DNA of 64,000 bases from Labyrinthula sp. Ha (Eukaryota; Sar; Bigyra; Labyrinthulida; Labyrinthulaceae), in NCBI GenBank assembly GCA_015227615.1, contig JAALGZ010000020.1, forward strand, positions 186,001 to 250,000, written 5' to 3'. Position 1 is the first letter of the stretch; every line of letters starts with the position of its first letter. The notes under the pieces are model-generated. The model searched no databases and had not been told where the DNA came from. It was given only the letters and a program-made list of their open reading frames with translations. Of the stretch, positions 13,739 through 24,180 are shown piece after piece. The translations under genes and the position numbers were made by a program.

Positions 13739-14830
13739 ATGAACTCAGCTACAAGAAACTCAAAGTTTGACGAAATCACAATATTCGATGTCGATGATTT
13801 TATCACTACCAAGGCCCAAAGGCGGCGTGCTCTATTGGCAGAGGCTAGTAAACCCAAAACCCCTCATTCTCTAAACGGGATAGATATTGATCCGCTGAGC
13901 AACGGAGGCTTAAACTCTCAAGCTGCTGAAAAGGTGCAGAATTTTTTAAATTCGAAATCTATTAAAAAGAGAAAAAAAGTTAGTAAAGAAACCGTAGATG
14001 AGCTTATGGAAAGAAATCCTAGGATTAAGTCAAGAAAAGTTGCCCGTGCATTCATTAAAGCACAAAGAGAAATACAAAGATTCTGGAAAAACCCGAAAAA
14101 TAAGAAGCCTAATTCATTTTCGATGCGAGATGCTATGGATGATATACCTGTAACCCCAAAAAAAGAAATTTCAGAAGAACCTGTTGAATCTTCTGAGGCA
14201 CTACAAGCTTGGCGGGGTATAATGCCTCGGTCCACGTTTGCAAAGGTTCAGCAAGTCACAGAAAACAAACTCAAAACCGAAGAAAAGAAAGCTCCAAGTA
14301 CTCCTTCGACCCCATTGACACCATTTACTGCCAAAGTTTACGCGGATAATCTTCTGCGAACCCCGCGAAAGCAGTTGCTACCTCGGAGCGAATACAGCCC
14401 TCAATCCACTGCCTCAAACCGAAGTTTCAAAACACCGATTGGAAAAAATCCGTCTGAAGTTTCCACCTCCCCTGTACTTCAGAGACATTTGATCAATCAG
14501 GCAAGTCCAATTGCTAATACAGGCGCAACACGAAATATTAGTCAAGTCGACCTCAGCAAAGCACTTGCGCAATATCATCAGATCCAACAACTAAATGCAC
14601 TTGGCCAGCTAAATTCCCCTATGATCCGTGCCAACTATGAGAGTTTACTTCGGCAGCAAAACATAAACCAAGTTCTCAATCTTCTAAGCGTACCAAACCA
14701 AAACACTGGAAACCAGGCTCTACATCAAGCGGCTGCCAATTTGCAAATAACAAACTCTGCAGTTCGACAACTGAATCTAGCCAAAGAGTTAGAAAGAATC
14801 AAGCGAGCAGGCTCTGATAAAGATAAATAG
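13739..14830 (+). CDS. hypothetical basic, Ser/Pro/Gln-rich protein (363 aa)
   Basis: Single-exon gene whose product I do not recognise. Residues about 74-125 form a strongly basic, probably helical region (KKRKKVSKETVDELMERN, then RKVARAFIKAQREIQRF) that looks like a nuclear-localisation or nucleic-acid-binding segment. Residues about 185-250 are rich in TP and SP pairs (APSTPSTPLTPF, LLRTPRK), which suggests proline-directed phosphorylation. The C-terminal third is Asn/Gln/Leu-rich with short helical repeats (LSKALAQYHQIQQLNALGQ). No enzyme motif, signal peptide or membrane segment is visible. The composition fits a nuclear or cell-cycle-regulated scaffold, but this is inference. A two-codon upstream frame (ATG AAA TGA, 13734-13742) overlaps the start codon. 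The next gene on the same strand begins 186 nt downstream. Confidence 0.8.
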   Translation: MNSATRNSKFDEITIFDVDDFITTKAQRRRALLAEASKPKTPHSLNGIDIDPLSNGGLNSQAAEKVQNFLNSKSIKKRKKVSKETVDELMERNPRIKSRKVARAFIKAQREIQRFWKNPKNKKPNSFSMRDAMDDIPVTPKKEISEEPVESSEALQAWRGIMPRSTFAKVQQVTENKLKTEEKKAPSTPSTPLTPFTAKVYADNLLRTPRKQLLPRSEYSPQSTASNRSFKTPIGKNPSEVSTSPVLQRHLINQASPIANTGATRNISQVDLSKALAQYHQIQQLNALGQLNSPMIRANYESLLRQQNINQVLNLLSVPNQNTGNQALHQAAANLQITNSAVRQLNLAKELERIKRAGSDKDK

Positions 14831-15016
14831 AAAGTTTTTTGTAGCGTTGTTATCTCGTGGTGATATCGTAGAGTTCGTGTTATAGGAAAAGTTTCGTAGA
14901 ATCTATACAATGTCTAAAATAGACATTCCAAAGCATAAGCGGCGTCTTTTTCTCACGTCGTTTAGTCTCCCGAATCACAATCAAAACAAACATCGTCACA
15001 GAAAAGATCAAGCAAA

Positions 15017-15822
15017 ATGTCATCTGAATTAGTGAATGATGGAGAATTTGTCCAGTTTTTAACCACCGTAGCTGTAGCTATAAGACAGGGGCTCTTCTTT
15101 GGAATAGAAACACGTCTGCCCTATGCTGTTACTTCGATCCTGCGCCCAATTCTCTTCAATAAACCTTCAAGACCGTTGAAGCAGCAGATAAAGTTTTTTG
15201 CTACTCAGTGCATCGCCCATGGATGGATTATAGGAAGAATTGCTATTATTTTCAAACTAACAGAATCAGCATTAGCTAACCTTGACAAGGTAAATTCTAT
15301 CATTTTCTAGGGTAGTACCTACATTATTGAGTTCTTATACGATCTTTTTGGTCATCGTTATCAAATCTCACCTTTTTGTTCTCAATCTTTTAGTCTGGTG
15401 GGGTTGTGAAGGTTAAACAATGGCATACCTTTGTCGCGGGGGCACTTGCTGGGTACTTGATCATGGGAAAAGATAGTTCATATGCCTCCATGAAAAAACA
15501 AATTAACATGGCTATTGGAATTAGAACTATCTACGCTTTAGGTGCATATCTGGTGCGCAGTGGACACCTACCGGGATTAGATCATTCAGCTGAAGGTTAC
15601 CAGAGGGGAACTAACTTGTTCTACACTTTAATGTGGGGAGTAGTAATGTGGCACTGGAGACACCAGACTGTTCCTGCTCCTGGTGAAATGAACCCAGCCC
15701 AAGTTAAACAAATGAACTTCATCTACAACGATTTTCCACTTTTATCAAAAGAAAGCTGGATGGAGGGAACCCACGTCTATTGGTTAGTTGCACTGGCTGC
15801 GGCCAAGTTTATGTTGAAATAA
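15017..15822 (+). CDS. peroxisomal membrane protein PMP24/PXMP4-like
   Basis: Predicted integral peroxisomal membrane protein of the PMP24 (PXMP4) family, which is related to the Tim17/Tim22/Tim23 fold. Two exons, 15017-15289 and 15394-15822, give 233 residues, close to the family's usual 210-230. The N-terminal half contains AVAIRQGLFFGIETRLPYAV, comparable to the family's gly-rich first segment. After the junction the family core VKQWHTFVAGALAGYL and the conserved INMAIGIRTIYALG follow, then a WGVVMWHW segment and a C-terminal NDFPLLSKESW stretch. Hydrophobic segments are seen near residues 95-112 and 122-142 and towards the end. The 104-nt intron is joined in phase 0 after LANLDK. It is the only placed intron outside the 27-31 nt range. 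The function of the family is poorly known, so the assignment concerns family and location only. Confidence 0.85.
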
Positions 15823-16329
15823 GTCCTTGAAACTAGTTTTTAAGTCTTTAAACAAGCCTTTTTAGATTATTTTCTTCTTTGGCCTTGCTCTTGTTTCTAA
15901 CGGTAATATTTGTCCCTACCATACTTAACAGATATTTTGGGCCAGTGGAAGAAAATAAGGCAGAAAATATTAAAATAAGACCAAGGGTATAAATTTAAAT
16001 ATTCGCGGTTAAAAAAAGAAATTAAAAGGAGAAAATACAGCTAATCACATTTCTTCTTAAATAAATTTCTACTTGACAGTATTCTTTAGTAGTTTAGAAC
16101 GACCAAAACCGTTTCTAGCCTATTTGGACCTTTAGCACAAGGATTGAAGGCTTTTTTGGCACCCTTCAAAGTTACTTTCAAAGACCGATAAAAACAGTTA
16201 ACAAACTCTCACTTTAAAATATTTCGTGGTGCTTTGCTACCGAGCTCGAGTAATAATGGATAGAGACAGAAGTCTGGTTAAGGGTATAGGTAGTCTTTCG
16301 GGTTATTCGTAGCTGTTTCCAGTGATTCA
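15823..16329. other. short spacer between co-oriented genes
   Basis: About 500 nt of AT-rich DNA that should hold the 3' end of the PMP24-like gene and the promoter of the PWWP gene. No further gene or clear element was seen. Confidence 0.5.
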
Positions 16330-19136
16330 ATGAATAACCAAGAAAAAAAATTAGATCCCTCAAAAGGTATATTTCCTCCTCTGCATAAGAAATAGTTTAC
16401 TGGATTAGAATCAATGGAAAATTTTGGCCGACAAGTACCTCTTCTAACCACCCGTTTACCTTTAGGGTTGTGTACCGAGCAAGAAATCAAGGAATATTCT
16501 TTTCGTAAACTTTTTTTTATATATTAAAGACTTAGTTCCTGGTGAAGCTGGCGCAAGTTTTAGTACAGATGTAGTGCGTGTGTTTTTTTTTGGATCAGGT
16601 GAGTATGGCCTTGCTAAGTATAAGGCAATGAAGGATGATGAAAAGTATGGAGACCAGTACCGCCATCTCGAAAATGACCGAATTTTCAGGATCGCCTTAG
16701 AGGTAACTTGCCATCCACATCATAATTTAGGAAATTGAAGGGCATAAACTTCGCTGGAAACAGTACCTTTTCTTCCTTTTCTTATTTTAGATCAACAAAT
16801 TATAACGCTAATTGCGTAGTGTGTAAAGGCACAGGAGGCTCTGAAGCCAAAATCCTAATTTGTGACAGGTGTCTAAGAGAGGTTCATATGGACTGCCTTG
16901 AACTTAAAACTGTGCCTACGGGTGATTTCATGTGCCCTAATGTATCGTTTTTGTATAATCTTATCTACAGTGCAGGAATTCGGCGCCGTTAAGCTATGAG
17001 GATTTAATGGCAGCGAATAAGAAAATTAAGAAACGTGGACCAGGACGACCGCCAAAAGGTACGAAAAGGAAGTTGTCTTCGAATACTGTTAAAACTAAAA
17101 AGCTTAAGATCAAGCTGAACCCTATATCACAGGAAAATGTGGACTCTTCTAATGTACCCCCACCCCCTCCACCACCTCCGTTTCAGGAAGTAAACTCATC
17201 AGATTCTGAAACAATATCAATAGTTGAAGGCAAAGTGGAAGATTCTGCCTCGCCGCCTGCGCAAAGCATCTCCCCTCTTATCCTCAAACCAAGTAGGGTG
17301 CTAAAATCACCATTGGCCCGTGACTTTAGTAGTAGTTTATCAAACTCTACAGGCAGTCCAGCTGAGGCAAAAGGACAAAATGAAGCTTGCTTTCTATGTG
17401 GAGAGCCCGGAGACGGTCATGAAAAAGTTGCCTTTTATGTACATTCAAATTTAGGGAATTATTTTATGCGATTTCAAGGGGTGTCCCCGGTCTTACCATT
17501 ACTACTGCCTGGGTCCTGCAGCTCCTAATCTAGGAGGTAAGGTAGTAGGTAATGAAATGAAACAGAATAAGCAACATAGTGAGGCTCAAGATGTTTTTCT
17601 TACAACTGGAGAGGAGAAATGGTACTGTCCTTATCATTACTGTGCAGTATGTGGAGTAAATTGGTTATGTTTTTCTTACTTCTAGGACAAGGAAAACGAA
17701 ATTGAAAGTAGACTTCATAGTAGGCCATTGCCTAATAAAAAGAATTTTAAAAAGCCTTTAGTGGATTCCAACGCTGACGAATTAGCCCTTGACGAATCTT
17801 CTAATAAATTTGCACGGTGCGTATCCTGCCCACTTGGTCTCTGCGCAGAACACCTACAAACTAGTAGGCCTGTTGAATTGGACGATGTATTGATACTTTT
17901 TTTCTTACTCCTAGCATGTTATTGTCCCAAAAAGCATAACCAGATTCGTTAGAAAGACAGGATTCTTCCGCTGTGAGTATTGCTGTACAGGCCATTCGTC
18001 GAAAGCTAAGTATGACATCCCTGAGAGTTTCTTACGTGCAAAGCAATATCTGGCTCTTTGGTCACGAATTCTTAACAAACACTTTAGAATTATGGAGCCT
18101 TTTGCGATTAGGCCGTTTAATATTGGCTCAAAAGCTAACTCTTTAAATGGAGAACAAGGGATGTTGAATGGAACTCCAGCTATTCTTTCATTTGCTGATG
18201 TTAGGGAAAAGGTCTTGTCCTACAAGTATTCCACAGTTTACGAGTTCATCGAGGATTTGAAACTTGTTCAGCATACATTTAGTAGGTATTTCAAAGATCC
18301 GTCTGAAGAAATTAACGATTCTCTGAATACACTAGGAGTTTTTATAGAGTTAATAGAACGCAAGTTTGTTACGATAGATTTGCAACGGTCCGAACCATTC
18401 AACGACTGTCATGAGGCTTTTGTCACCCATCTAGCAAGCAAACAAGCTCCTAACTTTCTGCCATCGATGTACCCCTCTCTAACACAACTAGAAATGAAAA
18501 AGGATTTCGTGGTGGAAAAGCCAACAGAAGAAAGTATATCTCCGAAAGATTGGACTGAAAAACTCTCTAAAGCTGTGGATCTTGTAGGTTTTTCTCTTGG
18601 TAATTCTTAGGACAACCAAAAATCGTACATTGATGCGACAGTTATGGCTGAGAAGAAAACTGAGTTAAATGATTTAATTGAAGCTGCCAAAAGCGTAAGT
18701 TGTCTGCCCTGATTTATCTTTAGCTTAAATACATGTCTTGCTATAAGCCAGAAACCGAACCAACGATAAAAGACTTTTTTCGAATCTTTGAGCGCCAGAA
18801 CAGTCGTAATTTTAATTTTCTGTTTATCTTAAGTAATGGTTGAGATGAAAGGAAATATGGAAACGATGAAAAGGGTTCTGGTTAATACACAAAGAGATTT
18901 AGCTGCACTAGAGAAGAATGAGGAGGTAAGAATACTGTTTTTTTCATATTTTCTAGATAGTAACACTTGGTGATTCAGCTGCGTTGGCAGAATACAAACT
19001 TGTTACGAAGAACTTAACAGCACAGAATGAATCCTTGACAACGCAACTAAAGAGCGAAAAAGAAAAGAATGCGAATTTGAACAGACTATTAAACCAGTTT
19101 GTTATCAACGTGCAACAAGCTACAAAGAACTCCTAG
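16330..19136 (+). CDS. PWWP-PHD-extended PHD-bromodomain chromatin reader (809 aa, 14 exons)
   Basis: Predicted nuclear chromatin-binding protein. Exons: 16330-16366, 16396-16434, 16466-16504, 16536-16702, 16731-16762, 16791-16941, 16971-17426, 17455-17655, 17686-17886, 17915-18583, 18611-18694, 18724-18805, 18834-18925, 18957-19136. All 13 introns are 27-31 nt, and the joined frame is open throughout. Domains: a PWWP domain (about 13-97) with VYWIRINGKFWP and VFFFGSGEYG; a PHD finger (about 113-156) with CVVC, CDRC, HMDC and CPNC zinc ligands; a basic AT-hook-like GRPPKG stretch (about 175-185) and a Pro run; a second, extended PHD (about 296-374) with CFLC, ILCDFKGCPRSYHYYC and WYCPYHYCAVCG; a further Cys-rich part (about 430-470); a bromodomain-like region (about 485-590) with LWSRILNKHF and VREKVLSYKYSTVYEFIEDL; and a C-terminal coiled coil. 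The usual acetyl-lysine Asn of the bromodomain is not evident. These domains are known to bind methylated histone tails, DNA and acetyl-lysine; the target here is unknown. It converges on the next gene with 29 nt between stops. Confidence 0.9.
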
Positions 19137-19165
19137 GGTTGTACTCGTGAGCTCTATATCACGCT

Positions 19166-19852
19166 CTATTCCCCTAACTTTTGCTCCGAGCCAGCCTCAG
19201 TTTCTTTCTTTTCAGGCTGCAAGTTCTCGGGCATTTCCTGCTTTGGCTCTGGCATCCCTGAGAGCGGACCTCCTCGAGGAACTGGACTGTGCATTGGTGC
19301 TGGGTAGTAAGGCATCTGTTGCCCAGGTATTCCTCCCATTTGCTGAGGATACATTGCATAACCTCCTGCTGGAGGACCTGGCATATATTGGTAATTAATA
19401 GGAGGCTGTTGCATGTAATAGTTTTGGTACATATGATGGTTCATTTTCTGCTCATAGGGACCAACATTTTGTTGCTGTTGTTTGTTCACAGTTTCTTGAA
19501 GTTCCTTGTATTCCTTCTTGAGCGACTTTAACTGCCAATCTAACTCCAATGTTTTTCTTTTACACGCTTCAGTCATTTTCGTAGATACCGCCCTAGCTAT
19601 TTCTAAATCTCTTGGGGACTCTAACTTAAAAGCTTGCTTTGCCTGCTGGACGACTTGTTCTATTCTATCTTTATCTGCTTGCTCAAGCACAGGGCTTTGT
19701 GAGTTCTGGGAGTTTGGGGGAATAAGTGATGAGGTTGCGGGAAACGAGTGGGAATTAGATCTTGTATCTGAGGTAGGTGGTAGCACTTGTGTGGTTTCTT
19801 CATCTGGTTTGGTCGGGGTGGTTAACCCAGGAGAGGTATCTTGCTCCTCCAT
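19166..19852 (-). CDS. hypothetical coiled-coil, Gln/Pro/Tyr-rich protein (228 aa)
   Basis: Single-exon gene, product not recognised. Residues 1-55 are Ser/Thr/Pro-rich and acidic. Residues about 58-128 are predicted helical and coiled-coil by composition (KDRIEQVVQQAKQAF, later LDWQLKSLKKEYKELQETVN), followed by a Gln run. Residues about 130-195 are rich in Tyr, Met, Gln, Pro and Gly (YYMQQPPINYQYMPGPPAGG, MGGIPGQQMPYYPAP), resembling prion-like low-complexity segments of RNA- or clathrin-associated proteins. The C-terminus is charged. No catalytic motif is present. The antisense strand also has open frames, but the low-complexity composition and Gln-rich codon pattern make sense only on this strand. 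The gene is divergent from the tRNA-Lys gene, sharing an 82-nt intergenic stretch. Confidence 0.7.
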   Translation of the reverse strand: MEEQDTSPGLTTPTKPDEETTQVLPPTSDTRSNSHSFPATSSLIPPNSQNSQSPVLEQADKDRIEQVVQQAKQAFKLESPRDLEIARAVSTKMTEACKRKTLELDWQLKSLKKEYKELQETVNKQQQQNVGPYEQKMNHHMYQNYYMQQPPINYQYMPGPPAGGYAMYPQQMGGIPGQQMPYYPAPMHSPVPRGGPLSGMPEPKQEMPENLQPEKKETEAGSEQKLGE

Positions 19853-19934
19853 GTTTGCTCTAGCTTTCTACTGTTTTAGATGAACTGTAGAATAAATATA
19901 TGAATTTACTTAGAAGTTTGTGGTACCTGAAGTG

Positions 19935-20006
19935 TCCCGGATAGCTCAGTTGGTAGAGCGTTAGGCTCTTAACCTAATGGTCGAGGGTTCGAGCCCCTCT
20001 TCGGGA
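19935..20006 (+). tRNA. tRNA-Lys (anticodon CUU)
   Basis: A 72-nt cloverleaf with acceptor stem TCCCGGA/TTCGGGA (one G-U pair), D arm GCTC/GAGC, anticodon arm TTAGG/CCTAA with loop CTCTTAA giving anticodon CTT, and T arm GAGGG/CCCTC with loop TTCGAGC. The internal A box (TAGCTCAGTTGG) and B box (GGTTCGAGCC) of a polymerase III promoter are present. No intron; CCA is not encoded, as is usual in eukaryotes. The first run of four T bases downstream lies about 130 nt away, so the terminator is not obvious. Confidence 0.97.
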
Positions 20007-20900
20007 AGTTATTTAATTTGATTTGTATTTGACCAAAGTAGTGGTGAATATACTCTAAACCAAAAGCCTCTTTGTCCATTCTTGGGTATGATAAAATGCT
20101 TTATGTGCTATGAAGTAAAATTTGATATCAAGTGCTTTTGTTAAGCACATTTGCTGAATTCATCTATTTTGACTGAAGTGCTAACAAATTGAAAGTCCTC
20201 TTTTGGTTGATTGCGGCCTGAGACAAAAGTACTTCAAAAAACATTATTCTACAATGCATGTGAGATTACTTGGAAGTACTAATTACTTATATTACTGTTG
20301 TTATATATTCCAAATAGTTTCTTGGGCTCAAATCACCAAGAGTCCACAAGGTTGCCTAACTCTGAACACATGTCTAGGTGAGAAGCTCAAAGGATAGCTT
20401 AGGGTAGCATAATTGCAGCGGTTTCAAATATTATGTTCAGCATGCTGTTTATTTAAATAAACCTTTGACTTGAGCCGAAAGGTTTCCCAATTATTGACTC
20501 ATGTCCTCAGTGAAACGAATCCATAAGCAAAGAATAGGTAGCAATTTATTTAACCTTATTTACAGAAACTATTCTCCAGATATAAGGATATTATTTTTTA
20601 TAATATATCTCTGGTAGAAATAATATTTCCAGGTTTACCAGTACCTCTAGCGCATTATTGCATTGTTTGGGCAATAGTGTTATAGTTAGAGCCCTGTTTT
20701 TATATCTCTTACTCTAAGTGATTGAGTGACTCATACGTGAGAAACATATCGTGTATGATCCATGAAATACTATGTTCTTACCAATTGCACCATTTATATA
20801 CTTGTGTTTTTATTAATACCATATCAGGCACAGAATACAAAAGAAAAGTAGCAAAAATACTGTGATGTGGTTCTTATACTCTAGAATATCGTACTCCACT
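20007..20900. other. AT-rich spacer after tRNA
   Basis: About 0.9 kb with no supportable gene. An AT-rich inverted repeat (AGATATA ... TATATCT, about 20578-20611) is visible. No further RNA gene was found. Confidence 0.45.
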
Positions 20901-22720
20901 CATTTTAATTGTTTGAATGGGGAATTCGGCTACATATCCAACATTTATAGTTCGAGGAATCCAAAAAACACTAACTGAAACGAAAATTTCAATGACGACA
21001 TTGGACCACCTCAAACAACCCAGTAGAACAAGTAAAACATTACTGAATCAATTTAATGGAACCAAACTAGAGATATTGCCTCTACTGAGATGTTTGAAAC
21101 CTTTATACAATTTGTTGGAGGCCTATTTAAGCGAAGAACAAAGGATTCCATAACCTTGCAATGTATGAAACTAGGGAAAGTATGGGACACCAGGTACAAT
21201 GCTAAAAAAATGTAAGGTTCAATGTAGTGAAAGTGCAATTTATACTTTTGATGTTAATAATAAGATTGATCCTAAACATTAAAAGTACGTTTTTCATGTT
21301 AACAGCGCCAAACATGAAGGTTATGACATTGAATATAACCCAATACTAAGTAAATACCAAGATAACTTAACTGATGGTGAATTGAAGTTATTTGAGACAC
21401 TCAGTTTGGTTGACACTTGAATTAGTGCTGCCATTTTAGCACTACATGAAAGATTTCGTGTGACTCATTTTAGAAAACACCTGTTAGAACATCCGTGGAA
21501 AATCCAGAGATGAAGAAAATTTCTCTGAAGATATCAATACGAGTAAATTGGTGAAATGTGGAACAAGTTCTCTCGGTAAAGAGAAAACATTTCTACTATA
21601 TTCTAACAAAACAACATAAATTAAACCTACAGTACAAGCTCTAAGTTTTGAAGATCAGTTACCAGAAAGTTAAAAATTACCTCCCAATACTTGATTCACA
21701 AAGATGAACCACATGGAGTTTGAAGGTATCAAGTTCTGGCGATGGTCCCAATTGGTGTTTAATGCTTTTTAAGCACTGTTATTTTCAAGTGCAGTTTTAT
21801 GGAAACATATTATTTTCCAAGTTAAAAATAGTCTCAAAGGTCTAGGGTAAACTAATCCTTCTGTATTTATCATTAGTGGAAATAAAGCCTTCGCCTAAAT
21901 TGCTGCAGAGTTAAGAGCCACTCATGTCAGTAATGTTAAACATTTGTCAGTCACACTGGCCCCAGATGCAAAGAGTTTTCTGGTGAAACAATTCTTAATT
22001 TTGAATCCAACTTTAAAACGGTGGTTTTCACTATATTTATTTGGAAGCGCCTCTTAAAGCATATTTTCAAAACATGATACATAATCACTGTTAGAGCATC
22101 TGCAGAAATATCTATAAAACTTAATAAAGGAGAAAAGAACAATATATTGAGCCATACTATCAGAGTTTTGAAATTTTGAGATAAACTGGGCCCTGGGACT
22201 GATCTGATTCTTTCAATATTGGAAAGACGGTGTAGTGGGGCTTGGAAACTTTCTTGAAACTCAAAAACTCTAGATAAGCTTTTGAAATACCACTATCCAA
22301 CATTTGAAAGGTATCAGCCTGCTACAATGACATAAATAAAAAATTTGTCGAGAAGAATCTGGAAGTTTGAAAGGGAATAAAATCTCTGATGTTCTAGTAT
22401 TAGGAACAGGTGTCTTGATACTATATATCATTGGACAAGGGAAATGCCGTCTTTGAACATGCTGAAGACGTCATCTTAACTATCTGCAGATTGCGATCAA
22501 CCAATCTGGGTCACCAGAAAATTGTGTACGGAAGCAAAAAAAAGCGGGCGAAGGGTACAAAGAGATGGATGGAACTGTAGTGTGGATATGGGATGGTCTG
22601 AAAACAATCAGGACGGATTGTTTTTAAATTTTGACTCAAGCTTAGTGCAGGAATCAGCAACAGGTTTCAACTCGCCTCGGAAAAGAAAACTAAAAAAAAT
22701 CAGATGAAGTAAGAGAATAG
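20901..22720 (+). pseudogene. decayed coding tract, family unknown
   Basis: For roughly 1.8 kb the plus strand repeatedly reads like protein, for example KHEGYDIEYNPILSKYQ and VSNVKHLSVTLAPDAKSFL, mostly in one frame, but it is broken many times. This is far above what the neighbouring spacers show. It is therefore a fossil of a gene or of an old element copy. I could not recognise a family, and no flanking repeats were seen. Treated as a broken relic of considerable age. Confidence 0.5.
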
Positions 22721-24180
22721 AGTAGTGAAATTAGGTTTAACATATATACATATGAGTTTTTCGTTTGAGCTTGCACATAGCATCGACATTGAAAATCAAC
22801 ATAAATTTAACCCTTATCATTTATACCGAATAGTTTTGTACCAGTCGATCCTTCCATATATTTTCATTCAAGTTACTAACATTTCAGTAACATTACTTCA
22901 TGTCATCCCTTCCAATAAAACCATTGTTGGTGCAAAAGGCGCCATAATGTTTCCAATAAAGGCTTACTTTCTTTTTGGCTAATTAACTTGTAAGGAGTTT
23001 AGAAAATTAATCTTTTGAAGTTACAATTCCATAGTTTTTTCACTGGTTTTTGTATTTTATAAAAATTTCGGTTTCAATAATACTATAGAAAAGTTTCCTT
23101 TCGATCACCGAGTGTTCTGTCGAAATAAGAAACTTACCTATTATTTGTTTCTGGCGTTTTCAATGTTTTTTGGCAAACCGTTTACATCTCTTATCATCCA
23201 TCGTTGCTTCATGTCTTGAACCTCCAAAACTTGTACTAAATCCAGGTTGATTGACTAAAAGTTTTAAAATATATTTCTTCAATGTTGAGTATATCAATTT
23301 CTGCTGCTTTCTAGGTTTCTGTTCATATCCTGTTCACATTTATGAACATCTTTTCGTGCTTGAGATCTTTAACCTACAAGTTGTCTTCTAAATTCGACTT
23401 TTATTGTCTAAACATTTTTACAATGTATTTTTTGAACGTTGAATACACTTGTTTCTAATTTTTTAAATGTTGTCTTTGACTTCACTTCACATCTATCGAC
23501 CTCTTTCTTTGGCTTATGTCTTGATCATTATCTTTCATCAATCTCTCGCATTTTGAGATTTATTTTGAATTTTAATGATTCTTGTTTTTCTCGGAAATAC
23601 AATTAGTGAATAAGAGCAAGAAAATAATAAATCAGTTCTTGACAATAAGATAGCAAACTTAGAGTTTTCTAGAAGAAAAAAGTAATCCACTTTAGGCCTA
23701 GGTAATTGTTTATAAAATAAACAAACCCAATTAAACGAAAGCAAAATAATATAGGGAATTCACACCGTACTTAAGGAAAAAAGGTACGTAAGCGAGTAGA
23801 GTAACCGAATTAAAAAGCTCAGTTAAGGAACACTTAAATATAACTTTGCAATTTATCTGGCAAAACTAAGCCATTGTAAACCTGTTTGGGATTTGACTAT
23901 ATCTATATCGTAGAACAAGACAGATTAGTCAAGGAATATAATTATTACTCACTTAGGGGATTGCATATAACTAAGCAACCAAGTCTCATAAGCTAGCCAG
24001 CAACTGACAAAGCTCATAGGTCTGTCAAAGTCACGCTATGATAGCATATGATTCATGAAAAAAGATAATGATTTTCAACTGAATGCCAAGAAAAAGTATT
24101 TTAGTTGCGGAAAAATTGTTTTAAGTTTGTTTTCTAATTAGTTTTACAGAGAACATAATCCCTTCCCTCTATTTTGTTTC
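22721..24180. other. AT-rich spacer
   Basis: About 1.5 kb, T-rich on the plus strand around 23.0-23.6 kb. Nothing supportable is seen beyond short open frames without motifs. Confidence 0.45.

Noticed and set aside
13918-14235. 105-codon minus-strand open frame
   Set aside because: Antisense shadow of the 13739 gene; hydrophobic composition comes from complementing Lys/Glu codons.
16278-16490. 70-codon minus-strand open frame
   Set aside because: It lies antisense over exons 1-3 of the PWWP gene, whose plus-strand exons form a recognisable PWWP domain.
19099-19883. Plus-strand open frames of up to 125 codons
   Set aside because: They are antisense shadows of the Gln/Pro-rich minus-strand gene; their composition is simply its reverse complement.
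22522-22707. 61-codon plus-strand open frame as a separate small gene
   Set aside because: It lies at the end of the decayed tract, has no conserved motif, and reads out of the tract's main frame.
20901-22720. Reassigned stop codons (a non-standard code) as explanation for the stop-containing frame
   Set aside because: Intact genes here end at TAA or TAG at the expected protein ends and use CAA/CAG for Gln, and breaks in the tract are not limited to one stop codon.
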